NCBI GenBank assembly: GCA_934229785.1
Contig: CAKQEA010000016.1
Span: forward strand, 1-42,818
DNA from: an uncultured Anaeroplasmataceae bacterium
GTDB lineage: Bacteria; Bacillota_I; Bacilli_A; Acholeplasmatales; Anaeroplasmataceae
DNA length: 42,818 nucleotides
Reading direction: 5' to 3'
The notes beneath the pieces were generated by a model. It ran no database searches. It was not told where the DNA came from and was given only the letters and a program-made list of their open reading frames with translations. The translations under genes were made by a program, and so were the position numbers. Below are positions 1-8,313 of this stretch, piece by piece. Position 1 is the stretch's first letter, and every line of letters begins with the position of its first letter.

Positions 1-77
1 GAGGTTCACTACACTTGGCGGTAAATACCCGTGACTGGACTTTCACCAGTAAGATTAATGCCATGCCCGGCACACTA
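1..77 (-). promoter_or_regulatory. Cobalamin-riboswitch-like RNA, 5' part only
   Basis: Read on the minus strand, this stretch follows the order of conserved blocks of the cobalamin riboswitch: GTGCC, a short loop, GGC-ATTAAT, then a hairpin ACTGG-TGAAAG-TCCAGT (family block GGTGnnAnnCC), then ACGG and ACCGCCAAGTGTAGTGA (family block CCGCnACTGT). It lies just beyond the terminator of the Nudix gene and therefore begins a new transcript. The rest of the aptamer and the regulated gene lie left of base 1. By family, that gene would be a B12 transport or B12-related gene. The match is made by eye, and the hairpin order is clearer than the exact bases. Confidence 0.55.
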
Positions 78-101
78 TAAAAGAGGGATATTATATCCCT
101 C
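78..101 (-). terminator. Intrinsic terminator of the aro/Nudix operon
   Basis: An 8-bp perfect stem (83-90 with 94-101) with a 3-nt loop is followed on the minus strand by TTTT. The Nudix stop codon lies in the loop. The stem also contains TATAAT on the minus strand, which could serve as a -10 box for the RNA to its left. Confidence 0.7.
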
Positions 102-612
102 CATTAAGTATTTCTTTAACTTTTTTAGCAACAACATATTCTCTTTGTCTTACAAGTCTAGCAACACCTGTTTTATTCATAGCTTCATATTTTTGTAATA
201 TTTCATCAATATCAAGCCAACATATTTCATTAATTAATGAATCACCAAAAGAAACATGATGGATTTTTGTTTTTTTTACGATTTTGCATAAGAAATAATG
301 ATTTTCATTTAATCTATTAATTAAATTATATTCATCGTTGATTACACCTAAATACTTTATAATCTCACATCTATAGCCAATTTCTTCATCCAATTCACGA
401 ATTATTGCTTCCTCGATTGCCTCGCCATCATCAACTCCACCACCAGAGGTTTCATAATAATCACGATGTCCAAAAATATCATCACCAACTATATGTAATA
501 AAGATATTTTATTTTCTTCATTTAAAACAAAAGCTCTAGCAATTAATCTTTTGTTAGTATAGCCTTTATTTTCAAACTCATTATCATGTAATGTTAAATT
601 AATTAATTCCAT
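91..612 (-). CDS. Nudix hydrolase
   Basis: A 173-residue protein of the Nudix superfamily, which hydrolyses nucleoside diphosphate linked to another group. The full Nudix box is visible near residues 56-79: G-x5-E-x7-RELDEEIGY, matching G-x5-E-x7-R-E-U-x-E-E-x-G-U, with the metal-binding RE and EE present. The substrate cannot be told. I chose the ATG at 612, one base after the stop of the zinc-ribbon gene (TAATATG), rather than an upstream GTG at 645 that would overlap that gene. Neither start has a good ribosome binding site, so translation is probably coupled. It is the last gene of the aro operon and is followed at once by a terminator. Confidence 0.85.
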   Translation of the reverse strand: MELINLTLHDNEFENKGYTNKRLIARAFVLNEENKISLLHIVGDDIFGHRDYYETSGGGVDDGEAIEEAIIRELDEEIGYRCEIIKYLGVINDEYNLINRLNENHYFLCKIVKKTKIHHVSFGDSLINEICWLDIDEILQKYEAMNKTGVARLVRQREYVVAKKVKEILNGGI

Positions 613-613
613 A

Positions 614-913
614 TTATATAAACATAAGAAGGCCAGAAATGACACTTAAAACAAAGGAAACTAAAGCACAAATACCACAACGCTTTGCAGTTTTTGGTTT
701 TTCAACTCTCCAGCAAATAAACAAAATTAACCCAACAATTGGAAATAAAAAGCTTAATATTGCAAGCCCAATACTACCATCATCTGATTGATTTGAATTA
801 TAATCTCTTGTAAAGTTACTATTATTAAAATTATTGTCATCTATAGGAGTACCACAGTTAGGACAGAACTTATCATTGTCCTCTAATTTTGTTCCACAAT
901 TTTTACAAAACAT
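614..913 (-). CDS. Zinc-ribbon membrane protein
   Basis: A 99-residue protein that starts with a zinc ribbon: CKNC at residues 3-6 and CPNC at 17-20. An Asn/Asp-rich linker and two hydrophobic segments (about 50-67 and 78-98) follow. Proteins with this layout are common in Firmicutes and are usually annotated only as zinc-ribbon domain-containing; the function is unknown. The start has a strong ribosome binding site, AGGAGGTGAT, six bases before the ATG. It sits 11 bp after the gltD-like gene and directly before the Nudix gene, inside the aromatic operon, with no obvious link to aromatic synthesis. Confidence 0.75.
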   Translation of the reverse strand: MFCKNCGTKLEDNDKFCPNCGTPIDDNNFNNSNFTRDYNSNQSDDGSIGLAILSFLFPIVGLILFICWRVEKPKTAKRCGICALVSFVLSVISGLLMFI

Positions 914-924
914 AAAATCACCTC

Positions 925-2214
925 CTACTTTGAATTTTCATCTATAACCATTTTAGCAAATCTACGACCACAATCCATTGCTAAAACAACAGTCTTAGCA
1001 CCTAATGTAACATCTCCACCAGTATATATTCTATCAACATTTGTTGATAAATCATCATTTGCACAAATATACGAATGATCTGTTTTTATCACATTACTAT
1101 TATATATATTTTCTGGAATTTGTCCAATAGCTGAAATAATAAAATTACAAGGAATTGTTTTATATTCATTAGTACCTATAGGCTTACGTCTTCCTGATTC
1201 ATCAGCATCACCTAGCTTCATAATTTCACATTTAACAGCACTGACCTTATCATCACCTACAACCTCAACTGGATTAAGTAAGAAATTGAAAATAACGCCT
1301 TCTTTTTCAGCATCACTAATTTCATGCTTAGTTGCAGGAGCCTCCTCACGACTTCTTCTATATGCAACAATAACCTTATCACATCCAAGTCTTATAGCAC
1401 TTCTTGCCGCATCCATTGCCACATTTCCAGCACCTACAATAACAGCTGTACCATATAGCTTTGGTAATTCACCTTTATTTAGCTTAATAGCGTAATTTAC
1501 CTTTGTTAGAAAGTCAAGTGCATCATAAACACCTGAAATATTATCATTTGGTATACCTAAATGTCTTACCTTAGTTAAACCTGTTGCTATAAAGATGTAA
1601 TCAAATCTATTTTTTAATTCTAAAATATCTGATTCCATCATCTTACAGTTATAATGAAATATTCCACCTAAATTTTCAATATCCTTAACATTTTTTAACA
1701 CATCAGAATAGCTTAATCTATACGATGGAATTCCATATGTCATAACACCGCCAGCTACATTTTCACGTTCAAAAATTTCAACGCTCGCTCCAGCCTTTAA
1801 AAGCTCCTTACTGCAAGATAGACCTGCAGGTCCAGCTCCAATTACAGCAACCTTAACATTAATAATGTTCTTCTTTTCAATTTTACCTTCTGTACTATTT
1901 TGAACAAAACGCTCTAAAGCACCAACATTAATAGGCTTAGGTACCTTCATTTTATTCATAACACAATGACCAACACATTGATTTTCGTGAGGACAAACAA
2001 TTGAACAAATATTAGACAAGCTTGAGCAGCTATCAATTATTTCTCTTGCTCCATTTAAATTATCATTTTTTATTTCTTTGATAAAATCACGAATTCGCAT
2101 ATGAGTAGGACAGCCTGTTTGACATAAAGGTGTTTTACAAGATAAACAACGATTAGCCTCAAGCTTTGCCATATCTGATGTAAAATCATCAGGTGAATTC
2201 CATTTATTTTCCAT
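925..2214 (-). CDS. gltD: GltD-like NAD(P)H/FAD oxidoreductase (glutamate synthase small-subunit family)
   Basis: A 429-residue flavoprotein of the glutamate synthase beta-subunit family. It starts with the iron-sulfur ligands C23, C26, C31 and C35 (CLSC...C...CP) and a second Cys set (CSIVCP...C...C). An FAD-binding GAGPAG, a TYGIP motif and an NAD(P)-binding GAGNVA follow, and the end carries the YTGGD flavin signature. The family passes electrons from NAD(P)H to a partner. No glutamate synthase large subunit lies next to it, so the partner is unknown, and an NfnB-like or PreT-like role is possible. I chose the ATG at 2214, with AAGGAGG eight bases upstream, over the ORF start at 2241. This start overlaps the end of aroC by 11 bp, which implies translational coupling. 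Confidence 0.8.
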   Translation of the reverse strand: MENKWNSPDDFTSDMAKLEANRCLSCKTPLCQTGCPTHMRIRDFIKEIKNDNLNGAREIIDSCSSLSNICSIVCPHENQCVGHCVMNKMKVPKPINVGALERFVQNSTEGKIEKKNIINVKVAVIGAGPAGLSCSKELLKAGASVEIFERENVAGGVMTYGIPSYRLSYSDVLKNVKDIENLGGIFHYNCKMMESDILELKNRFDYIFIATGLTKVRHLGIPNDNISGVYDALDFLTKVNYAIKLNKGELPKLYGTAVIVGAGNVAMDAARSAIRLGCDKVIVAYRRSREEAPATKHEISDAEKEGVIFNFLLNPVEVVGDDKVSAVKCEIMKLGDADESGRRKPIGTNEYKTIPCNFIISAIGQIPENIYNSNVIKTDHSYICANDDLSTNVDRIYTGGDVTLGAKTVVLAMDCGRRFAKMVIDENSK

Positions 2215-3214
2215 TCTTCTTTCCTCCTTGATAGGCATCATATATTAACTTGCAATCACATAAACTAATAGCTAAGCAAGCCTCTAAAACAACCATAGCC
2301 CTTAAAATTATTGCAGAATCATGTCTTCCTTCTATAACAAGCTCACTAACACTACCATCTTTAAAATTATAGGTATTTTGAGGTATGGAAATTGAAGGGG
2401 TAGGCTTTACAAAAACTTTTAACTCAATATCATTTCCATTAGAAATTCCACCATTTATACCACCATTATGATTAGTTTTTGTTTTACCAGTAGAATCAAT
2501 AATCATATCATTAAAACTACTGCCAGATAAAGCTTCACCATCAAAGCCACAGCCAAATTCAATTCCCTTTACTCCTCCAACAGAAAAAATAAGATGGGAA
2601 ATAATTGATTCTAATGAATCAAAATAAGGTTCACCAAGTCCTACTATAACATTAGACGCCCTAAGTGAAACAACACCACCAACACTATCATGATTGCTTA
2701 TAGCCTCATCTAGTATTTCATTAAATTTTTCCTTATCAGTAATTCCCTTTAAAGAATATAGTTCTGTTTTAAATACAACCTCAGGTATCATTTTTTTAGC
2801 AACAACTCCGGCCGCAACAAGCCCCAAAGTTAGCCTACCTGAAAAATGTCCTCCACCTCGGTAATCATTAAAGCCATTATATTTAATAAAAGCAGTATAA
2901 TCAGCATGAGATGGCCTTGGCTGATTAACTAAATTAGAATAATCCTTACTCTTAGTATTGGTATTTAAAAATCTTAATAAAATAGGTGCTCCTGTAGTAT
3001 AGCCATTAAACACACCACTTTCAATATGAACTAAATCATCCTCTATTCTAGGAGTCGTTCCCTTTCCTCCTGATTTTCTTCTTAATAAATCAGAAGAAAA
3101 ATCAGCCTCACATAGCTTGATACCAGGCTTTACTCCATCAAGTAAAATGCCAACAGATTCACCATGACTTTCACCAAAAATATTTATTTGAAATAACCTT
3201 CCAAAGTGATTCAC
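2204..3214 (-). CDS. aroC: Chorismate synthase
   Basis: A 336-residue chorismate synthase, the last step of the shikimate pathway (EPSP to chorismate, needing reduced FMN). Family motifs are visible: GESHGESVG near the N-terminus, RPSHADYTAFIKY followed by DYRGGGHFSGR, and the C-terminal region with GGISNGNDI and GRHD. It is a little shorter than the usual 350-390 residues, but both ends look complete. The start overlaps aroE by 4 bp (ATGA), and the end overlaps the gltD-like gene. Confidence 0.93.
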   Translation of the reverse strand: MNHFGRLFQINIFGESHGESVGILLDGVKPGIKLCEADFSSDLLRRKSGGKGTTPRIEDDLVHIESGVFNGYTTGAPILLRFLNTNTKSKDYSNLVNQPRPSHADYTAFIKYNGFNDYRGGGHFSGRLTLGLVAAGVVAKKMIPEVVFKTELYSLKGITDKEKFNEILDEAISNHDSVGGVVSLRASNVIVGLGEPYFDSLESIISHLIFSVGGVKGIEFGCGFDGEALSGSSFNDMIIDSTGKTKTNHNGGINGGISNGNDIELKVFVKPTPSISIPQNTYNFKDGSVSELVIEGRHDSAIILRAMVVLEACLAISLCDCKLIYDAYQGGKKNGK

Positions 3215-3972
3215 AATATCATCTCAATTCTCTTTAATAATTCTTCTATAGAACCATTATATTTTCTGTTTTGCCAAATTTCTTCAGCTTTAATAGCCTG
3301 ACCAACTAGCATATATAAACCATCCATATTTGATTTTGCATCCAAAAGAAGCTTAGTCTGTCTTGGATTAAATATAATATCTAAAACATATTTAGCTTTT
3401 AAAGCAATACTTTCATCAACTGGTGATATACCAACATCAGGATACATTCCAACAGGAGTAGTATTTACTAAAACATCTATATCTTTATTTTTTAATTCAT
3501 CATAGGAAATCATATCATCCTTAGGATTCCTTGATACATAACAAACTCTACCACCTAAATCATCTAATGCTTTTTTTACAGCAAGTGAGGCACCACCAGT
3601 ACCTAAAATATAACAGTTAGAATCAAAAACATCAACATTAAAATACTTTAATTCTTCATAAAAGCCATAATAATCAGTATTATACCCAACAATCTTACCA
3701 TCAACCAAAGCGATAGTATTTACACTACCAATATTTAGAGCCTCATCTGATATCTCGTCTAAATACTTCATAACCTCCTTCTTATAAGGAATAGTTACAT
3801 TAAAGCCATTAAATTCTTTGTTTTTTAATCTTTGTAAAACTAAAGGTATTTCTTCAATTCTAACCTCTAAAAGCTCATATGATGCAGAAATTTTCATATC
3901 CTTAAATATTTCATTGTGGATTAATGGAGAATAACTATGCGATAAATGTTCTCCTAATAGAGCATATTTCAT
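3211..3972 (-). CDS. aroE: Shikimate dehydrogenase
   Basis: A 253-residue NADP-dependent shikimate dehydrogenase (3-dehydroshikimate to shikimate). The substrate-binding motif SHSYSP near residue 11 and NVTIPYK with the catalytic Lys near residue 63 are present. The dinucleotide-binding GTGGAS lies near residue 123, and VNTTPVGM near 168 is typical of the family. It overlaps the chorismate mutase gene and aroC by 4 bp each, so it is translated within the operon by stop-start coupling. Confidence 0.92.
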   Translation of the reverse strand: MKYALLGEHLSHSYSPLIHNEIFKDMKISASYELLEVRIEEIPLVLQRLKNKEFNGFNVTIPYKKEVMKYLDEISDEALNIGSVNTIALVDGKIVGYNTDYYGFYEELKYFNVDVFDSNCYILGTGGASLAVKKALDDLGGRVCYVSRNPKDDMISYDELKNKDIDVLVNTTPVGMYPDVGISPVDESIALKAKYVLDIIFNPRQTKLLLDAKSNMDGLYMLVGQAIKAEEIWQNRKYNGSIEELLKRIEMIL

Positions 3973-4238
3973 TTTATCAAATCCTTTTGATAATCCTTAG
4001 AAGCCTTTAAAATTCCCTCTAAGAATGTTAAATAATATTTTTCAAGCTCCTTATTATTTAAAATAAGAAGATTCTTTTCTTTTAAACTTTTTTCTCTTGA
4101 TTCATCAAAAACAGGCATATTATTTTCACTTTTAAACTCTGCCACCATTTTTGAAGCCATCATTCTCTTTTTAAAAAGTTCAATTAATTCTTTATCAACA
4201 TTATTAATAATTTCTCTTGCTTGTTCTAGCTTATTCAT
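3969..4238 (-). CDS. Chorismate mutase, AroQ type
   Basis: An 89-residue all-helical chorismate mutase domain (chorismate to prephenate). After the initial MNKLEQAR it shows the family pattern I-D-x-ELIELFKKRMMASKMVAEFK, then DESREKSL. These hold the Arg, Lys and Arg-Glu residues that line the AroQ active site. I chose the ATG at 4238, which has GAGGT just upstream and overlaps the end of aroA by 8 bp, over a longer reading from 4310 that would add 24 unrelated residues. It stands alone, not fused to a dehydratase or dehydrogenase. With tyrA in the same operon, it feeds tyrosine synthesis. Confidence 0.88.
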   Translation of the reverse strand: MNKLEQAREIINNVDKELIELFKKRMMASKMVAEFKSENNMPVFDESREKSLKEKNLLILNNKELEKYYLTFLEGILKASKDYQKDLIK

Positions 4239-5493
4239 ATATAACCTCACCACCAAGTGATTCAAAAACCTCCCAAAAGTTAGGATAAGATTTTGATACA
4301 CATTCTGCATTTAAAATTTTAATATCCCCATTACATTTAAGTGATGCCATCGCAAGAGCCATCGCAACACGATGATCATTATGAGAATCAACAACAGCAC
4401 CATTAAATTTATCAATACCATTAAAATTCATTGAATCTGGATATTCCCAAACATCACCACCAAGCTTATTAAGCTCCTCCTTCATACAAGTGATTCTATC
4501 ACATTCTTTAATACGCAAGCGAGATGCATTAATAAACTCAGACCTACCATTTGCAAGTGAAGCTAAAACACTTAAGGCAGGTCCTAAATCAGGAGATTGA
4601 GAAAAGTCAATAACAGTTCCCTTTACCATCTTACAGCTTGCCTTTAATTTATCATCTTTAAATACAACCTTACCACCAAAATCTACAATATCATCAATAA
4701 TCTTTTTATCACCCTGATGTGATTTACTATTCATAGCACAAAGCGTTATATCAGCTCCAAGCATATCAGCCACCAAAAAGAAAGCTGACTGAGAAAAATC
4801 ACCCTCAATTGTATAATTAAAAGGCTTATATTCTTGATTTCCTTTGACAATGAATTCCTTATAGTTATTATTTTCAATAACAATACCAAAATTTTTAAGC
4901 ATATCAAGAGTTAAGTCAATATAGCCCTTAGATTCTAGCTTAGTTGTAATATTAATTACACTATCACCATCTAATAATGGTAAAGCATATAGTAAGCCTG
5001 TTATAAATTGAGATGAAATATCACCTCTAACATCAAATATTCCTGGCTTTAAACCATTATAAACCTTAAGAGGCAAATAATCATCACCATGCTCATATTT
5101 AATTTTTTGTAAATCAAAAATTTCAAAAAAAGGATCAAGTGGTCTCTTAACTAAATTATTTTTTCCAATAAATGTTATTTCTTGATTACATGTCAAAGCA
5201 ATTGGAATCATAAACCTTATTGTTGAACCTGATTCATTTGCATCAATTACATTTTCACACCTTAAAACTCTTGAGCCTGTAATTTCAAGTGATGATTCAT
5301 GCTCAATAATCTTAGCGCCACAGGCACGCATCGCATTAATCGTAGCCTTAATGTCCTTAGAGTACATAACATTTGAAATAACACTTGTACCTGTAGCCAA
5401 GCTTGCGGCAATAATAGCACGATGAGATAAGCTTTTTGAAGGTGGAATAATAACATCACCCTGTAATTTATGAGATTTAATAGTTACATTCAT
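4231..5493 (-). CDS. aroA: 3-phosphoshikimate 1-carboxyvinyltransferase (EPSP synthase)
   Basis: A 420-residue EPSP synthase (shikimate-3-phosphate plus PEP to EPSP). The N-terminal PPSKSLSHRA near residue 17, ESGSTIRF near 86, GDISSQFITGL near 157 and the C-terminal LRIKECDR and DHRVAMALA motifs are all present. The length is normal for the family. It overlaps aroB upstream by 4 bp and the chorismate mutase gene downstream by 8 bp. Confidence 0.93.
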   Translation of the reverse strand: MNVTIKSHKLQGDVIIPPSKSLSHRAIIAASLATGTSVISNVMYSKDIKATINAMRACGAKIIEHESSLEITGSRVLRCENVIDANESGSTIRFMIPIALTCNQEITFIGKNNLVKRPLDPFFEIFDLQKIKYEHGDDYLPLKVYNGLKPGIFDVRGDISSQFITGLLYALPLLDGDSVINITTKLESKGYIDLTLDMLKNFGIVIENNNYKEFIVKGNQEYKPFNYTIEGDFSQSAFFLVADMLGADITLCAMNSKSHQGDKKIIDDIVDFGGKVVFKDDKLKASCKMVKGTVIDFSQSPDLGPALSVLASLANGRSEFINASRLRIKECDRITCMKEELNKLGGDVWEYPDSMNFNGIDKFNGAVVDSHNDHRVAMALAMASLKCNGDIKILNAECVSKSYPNFWEVFESLGGEVIYE

Positions 5494-6518
5494 TTTAAAA
5501 ATCTCTCCTTTAATTGTTCTTCTTTTAGCTTATAAATTACACATTCTCCTAAATGAGTTAAAAAAATAAAATTTATGGTACCAGCTAAATTCTTTTTATC
5601 ATAAAATACATCGCTAATATAATCCCTATAATTATAATCAACTACTGGCAGGTTATAAAGCTTTAAAATATTATAAATTGTATCAAACGATTTACTATCT
5701 GTAACCCCTAAATCAATACCCATTTTAATAGCCATAAGCATACCAATAGCAACAGCCTCACCATGCTTATATCCATACTTTAATTCAATAACATGACCAA
5801 ATGTATGACCAAAATTTAAAGTCATTCTTAAGCCTTGATCAAATTCATCAATTTCTACTACTTTCTTTTTAACAGTTAGACTTTCATAAATTATATTCTC
5901 ATCAATTTTAGGCTTACATTCAAGCATTTTTAATAAATTGTAATTACCAATAGCACCATGCTTAATAAGCTCACCCATACCATTATTAAATTCACGTTCA
6001 TCTAAAGTATCTAATGTTTTAGGATCAATAAATACAGCAAGTGGCTGTTTAAATGCTCCTAAAATATTCTTCCTACCTGCAAAATCAATACCAGTTTTGC
6101 CACCAATAGATGAATCCATCTGAGAAAGTAGAGAAGTTGGAACACCAACGTATGGTATGCCCCTATATAGGCTTGAGGCAACAAAACCTGTCATATCACC
6201 TACAACTCCACCACCAAGGGCTAATAGTAAATGATTTCTTTTAATTCCCTTATTAATTAATTTTTCACAAATATCGGCATAAACTGAAATATTTTTAGAC
6301 TCTTCTCCATGCTTAAAAATAACATAATCAACAAGAAAACCTTTTAAAGAGGAAATAACCTTGTCAAGATAAAGACCTGCAACTACATCATCTGTTACAA
6401 TAAATATCTTATTATTTTTATAAACCCTTGATATATATTCTCCAAGCCTAGAAAGGATATCATTTTCAATTATTATTTGATAGGAATTATTCTTTAAGTT
6501 AATATCTAAGGTTTTCAT
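5490..6518 (-). CDS. aroB: 3-dehydroquinate synthase
   Basis: A 342-residue 3-dehydroquinate synthase (DAHP to 3-dehydroquinate; NAD and a metal are cofactors). Visible motifs are GEESKN, ALGGGVVGDMTGFVA, PTSLLSQMDSSIGGKTGID, and the metal ligands in FGHTFGHVIE and YKHGEAVAIGM. It overlaps aroA and tyrA by 4 bp each. The operon supplies steps B, E, A and C of the shikimate pathway. DAHP synthase, 3-dehydroquinase and shikimate kinase are not in the window. Confidence 0.93.
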   Translation of the reverse strand: MKTLDINLKNNSYQIIIENDILSRLGEYISRVYKNNKIFIVTDDVVAGLYLDKVISSLKGFLVDYVIFKHGEESKNISVYADICEKLINKGIKRNHLLLALGGGVVGDMTGFVASSLYRGIPYVGVPTSLLSQMDSSIGGKTGIDFAGRKNILGAFKQPLAVFIDPKTLDTLDEREFNNGMGELIKHGAIGNYNLLKMLECKPKIDENIIYESLTVKKKVVEIDEFDQGLRMTLNFGHTFGHVIELKYGYKHGEAVAIGMLMAIKMGIDLGVTDSKSFDTIYNILKLYNLPVVDYNYRDYISDVFYDKKNLAGTINFIFLTHLGECVIYKLKEEQLKERFLK

Positions 6519-7345
6519 TTTTCCATTTCCCTCCTAATTCTTGTTGAGGATTTAAAAATATCCTTAAGTTTATCCAAATCATTATCATTTATTGCATCCT
6601 TTAATCTATCAAGTTCATGCTCAAATGATTCAATATGTTTAAGTAAATATTTTTTATTCTCTAAAAATAATTCGCTCCATAAATTTTCATTAATCATTGC
6701 TATTCTAGTTAAATCACGATAGGAATCGCCAATATAATTTTTTGTTTCACTATTGTGATCACTATTAACAAGTGAAACTGCAATAGCATGTGCTAATTGA
6801 CTCGTAAAGGCAATCATATCATCGTGATCATTTACTGAAATAACACTAATACGAGAAAAACCTAAATCCTCACCCAAAACATGAATAGTATCAATTGCAT
6901 ATTTTGGGGTATCATCTAAAGGAACAATTAAAAAATTTGCTCCTTCAAATGAACACAAGTGAGAAAACTCAACACCAATTTTTTCCCTACCAGCCATAGG
7001 ATGATGAGAACAATAAACAGCTGGCAAAGCATTATTTGTTGCTTCGTTTACAAACGATGATTTAACACCACATATATCAGTAATTATTTGGCTATCATTA
7101 AATAAATAGTTATACTTATTTAAAAAGTTTAAAATAGCTTGAGGGTAAATTGCTAAAACAATAACCTCACATTTTTTTATAAATGGGCTAGGATCAATAC
7201 CACCATCTATAATATAGCCATTGGCCTTTGCAAATTTTATTGAATTTTCATTAATATCAGAACCATATACCCTATGCCCACATTTACTTAAACGTAGGGC
7301 ATATGCTCCACCCATTAAACCTAAACCAACAATTAAAATATCCAT
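6515..7345 (-). CDS. tyrA: Prephenate dehydrogenase
   Basis: A 276-residue TyrA-type dehydrogenase that oxidatively decarboxylates prephenate to 4-hydroxyphenylpyruvate. The N-terminal Rossmann motif GLGLMGGAYA is at residues 7-16, followed by YGSDINENS. SSHHPMAGREKIG-type residues (CSHHPMAGREK) hold the catalytic His region, and the helical C-terminal dimerisation domain is complete. I chose the ATG at 7345 because AGAGGT lies six bases upstream and the Rossmann fold then starts at residue 2. Translation from 7378 would add 11 unlikely residues. Nine bases separate it from degV; it overlaps aroB by 4 bp. Confidence 0.88.
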   Translation of the reverse strand: MDILIVGLGLMGGAYALRLSKCGHRVYGSDINENSIKFAKANGYIIDGGIDPSPFIKKCEVIVLAIYPQAILNFLNKYNYLFNDSQIITDICGVKSSFVNEATNNALPAVYCSHHPMAGREKIGVEFSHLCSFEGANFLIVPLDDTPKYAIDTIHVLGEDLGFSRISVISVNDHDDMIAFTSQLAHAIAVSLVNSDHNSETKNYIGDSYRDLTRIAMINENLWSELFLENKKYLLKHIESFEHELDRLKDAINDNDLDKLKDIFKSSTRIRREMEK

Positions 7346-7353
7346 ATTTACCT

Positions 7354-8172
7354 CTATTTCAAGACATATCCAAGACAAATCGAATTAATACCAGTTTGTA
7401 TTCCAACTGCAGGATCAAGTGGATAGGTCTTAATTTTTTTATATTTTTTATCTATACCTTCTAAATTCCTTTGAATAATTGAAATGTATTTTGAATTTTT
7501 AGAAGTATATAAAATAAAAGGAATAACATCAACATTACTAGTTTGAGAACAAAAATGAAAAACAAGTTCCTCTAAAGAATCTAGCTTTGTTTTTGCTCTT
7601 GTAGTAAGCTTACCATTTTCAATAACCAAAATTTCACCACTTTTAAAGCCCTTCTTAAAAAAATGTGAGGCCTCACTATATTTGGGATTAAAGAAAAATA
7701 GTTCATTAACTCTTTGCAAATCATCAAGTCTTTTCCTGACATCATCAAAATCCATTTGTTCACCAAATAAACGACTAGCCTCTAAAGCCATATAGGCTAA
7801 TGGATAGCAAACTGTATTTGATTCATAAATATCATAATAAATATCATTATTTTGTGACATCGCAATCTTAATAGAAACATATAAATCTGAAAAGCTTTTT
7901 GAAGCTAAAATAAATAAAATTCTTTCATAACCATCTTCCTTTATTTTATTAACAAAATCAATTACCATCGTATAGTTAAAAAAAGTAGGTGTCATTTTAC
8001 AAGCCTTATCCATTCTCATACGATTGTAGAATGCCTCAGCAGTAATATCTATATAATCTAAATATTTTTCTTCTTCCCTAAATTTTAAAATAACTGGAAG
8101 AGATTCAATATCTTCACTATGAGCAATATAATCAATTCCAGATGTAGAACAAACAACTACTTTCGTTTTCAT
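7354..8172 (-). CDS. DegV family fatty-acid-binding protein (FakB-like)
   Basis: A 272-residue DegV-family protein. Known members (FakB) bind a fatty acid for phosphorylation by FakA. Family features are the N-terminal VCSTSGIDY, TPTFFNY in place of the usual TSQPS-type loop, the SKSFSDLYVS helix, and the C-terminal hydrophobic GIQTGI segment. I chose the ATG at 8172, preceded by GGAGG seven bases upstream. It is the first gene after the only clear promoter, so it heads the aro operon. No functional link between DegV and aromatic synthesis is known to me. Confidence 0.82.
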   Translation of the reverse strand: MKTKVVVCSTSGIDYIAHSEDIESLPVILKFREEEKYLDYIDITAEAFYNRMRMDKACKMTPTFFNYTMVIDFVNKIKEDGYERILFILASKSFSDLYVSIKIAMSQNNDIYYDIYESNTVCYPLAYMALEASRLFGEQMDFDDVRKRLDDLQRVNELFFFNPKYSEASHFFKKGFKSGEILVIENGKLTTRAKTKLDSLEELVFHFCSQTSNVDVIPFILYTSKNSKYISIIQRNLEGIDKKYKKIKTYPLDPAVGIQTGINSICLGYVLK

Positions 8173-8203
8173 ATTAAATCCTCCATTTTTATGTATCATT
8201 TTA

Positions 8204-8233
8204 AGTATAACATAATTTTTTAAATTTTGTCTA
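8204..8233 (-). promoter_or_regulatory. Promoter of the degV-aro operon
   Basis: TAGACA (8228-8233) and an extended -10, TGT-TATACT (TATACT at 8204-8209), are 18 bases apart on the minus strand. The predicted start is about 25 bases before the degV ATG. No T-box or other leader fits in this space. Confidence 0.65.
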
Positions 8234-8279
8234 AAAAAATATAGGAATTAATATATCATTTAAAAGTATCAATTCCTAT
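8233..8279 (-). terminator. Intrinsic terminator after the ABC exporter genes
   Basis: On the minus strand, ATAGGAATT (8271-8279) pairs with AATTCCTAT (8241-8249) and is followed by TTTTTTT. It ends the exporter operon and abuts the degV promoter. Confidence 0.7.
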
Positions 8280-8313
8280 TTTCTCTTCAATTATTTAAAA
8301 TCATATTAACATT

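Noticed and set aside
1286..1495. Plus-strand open frames inside the housekeeping genes
   Set aside because: This and similar frames in 1-28.7 kb lie opposite genes with clear family motifs and lack ribosome binding sites.
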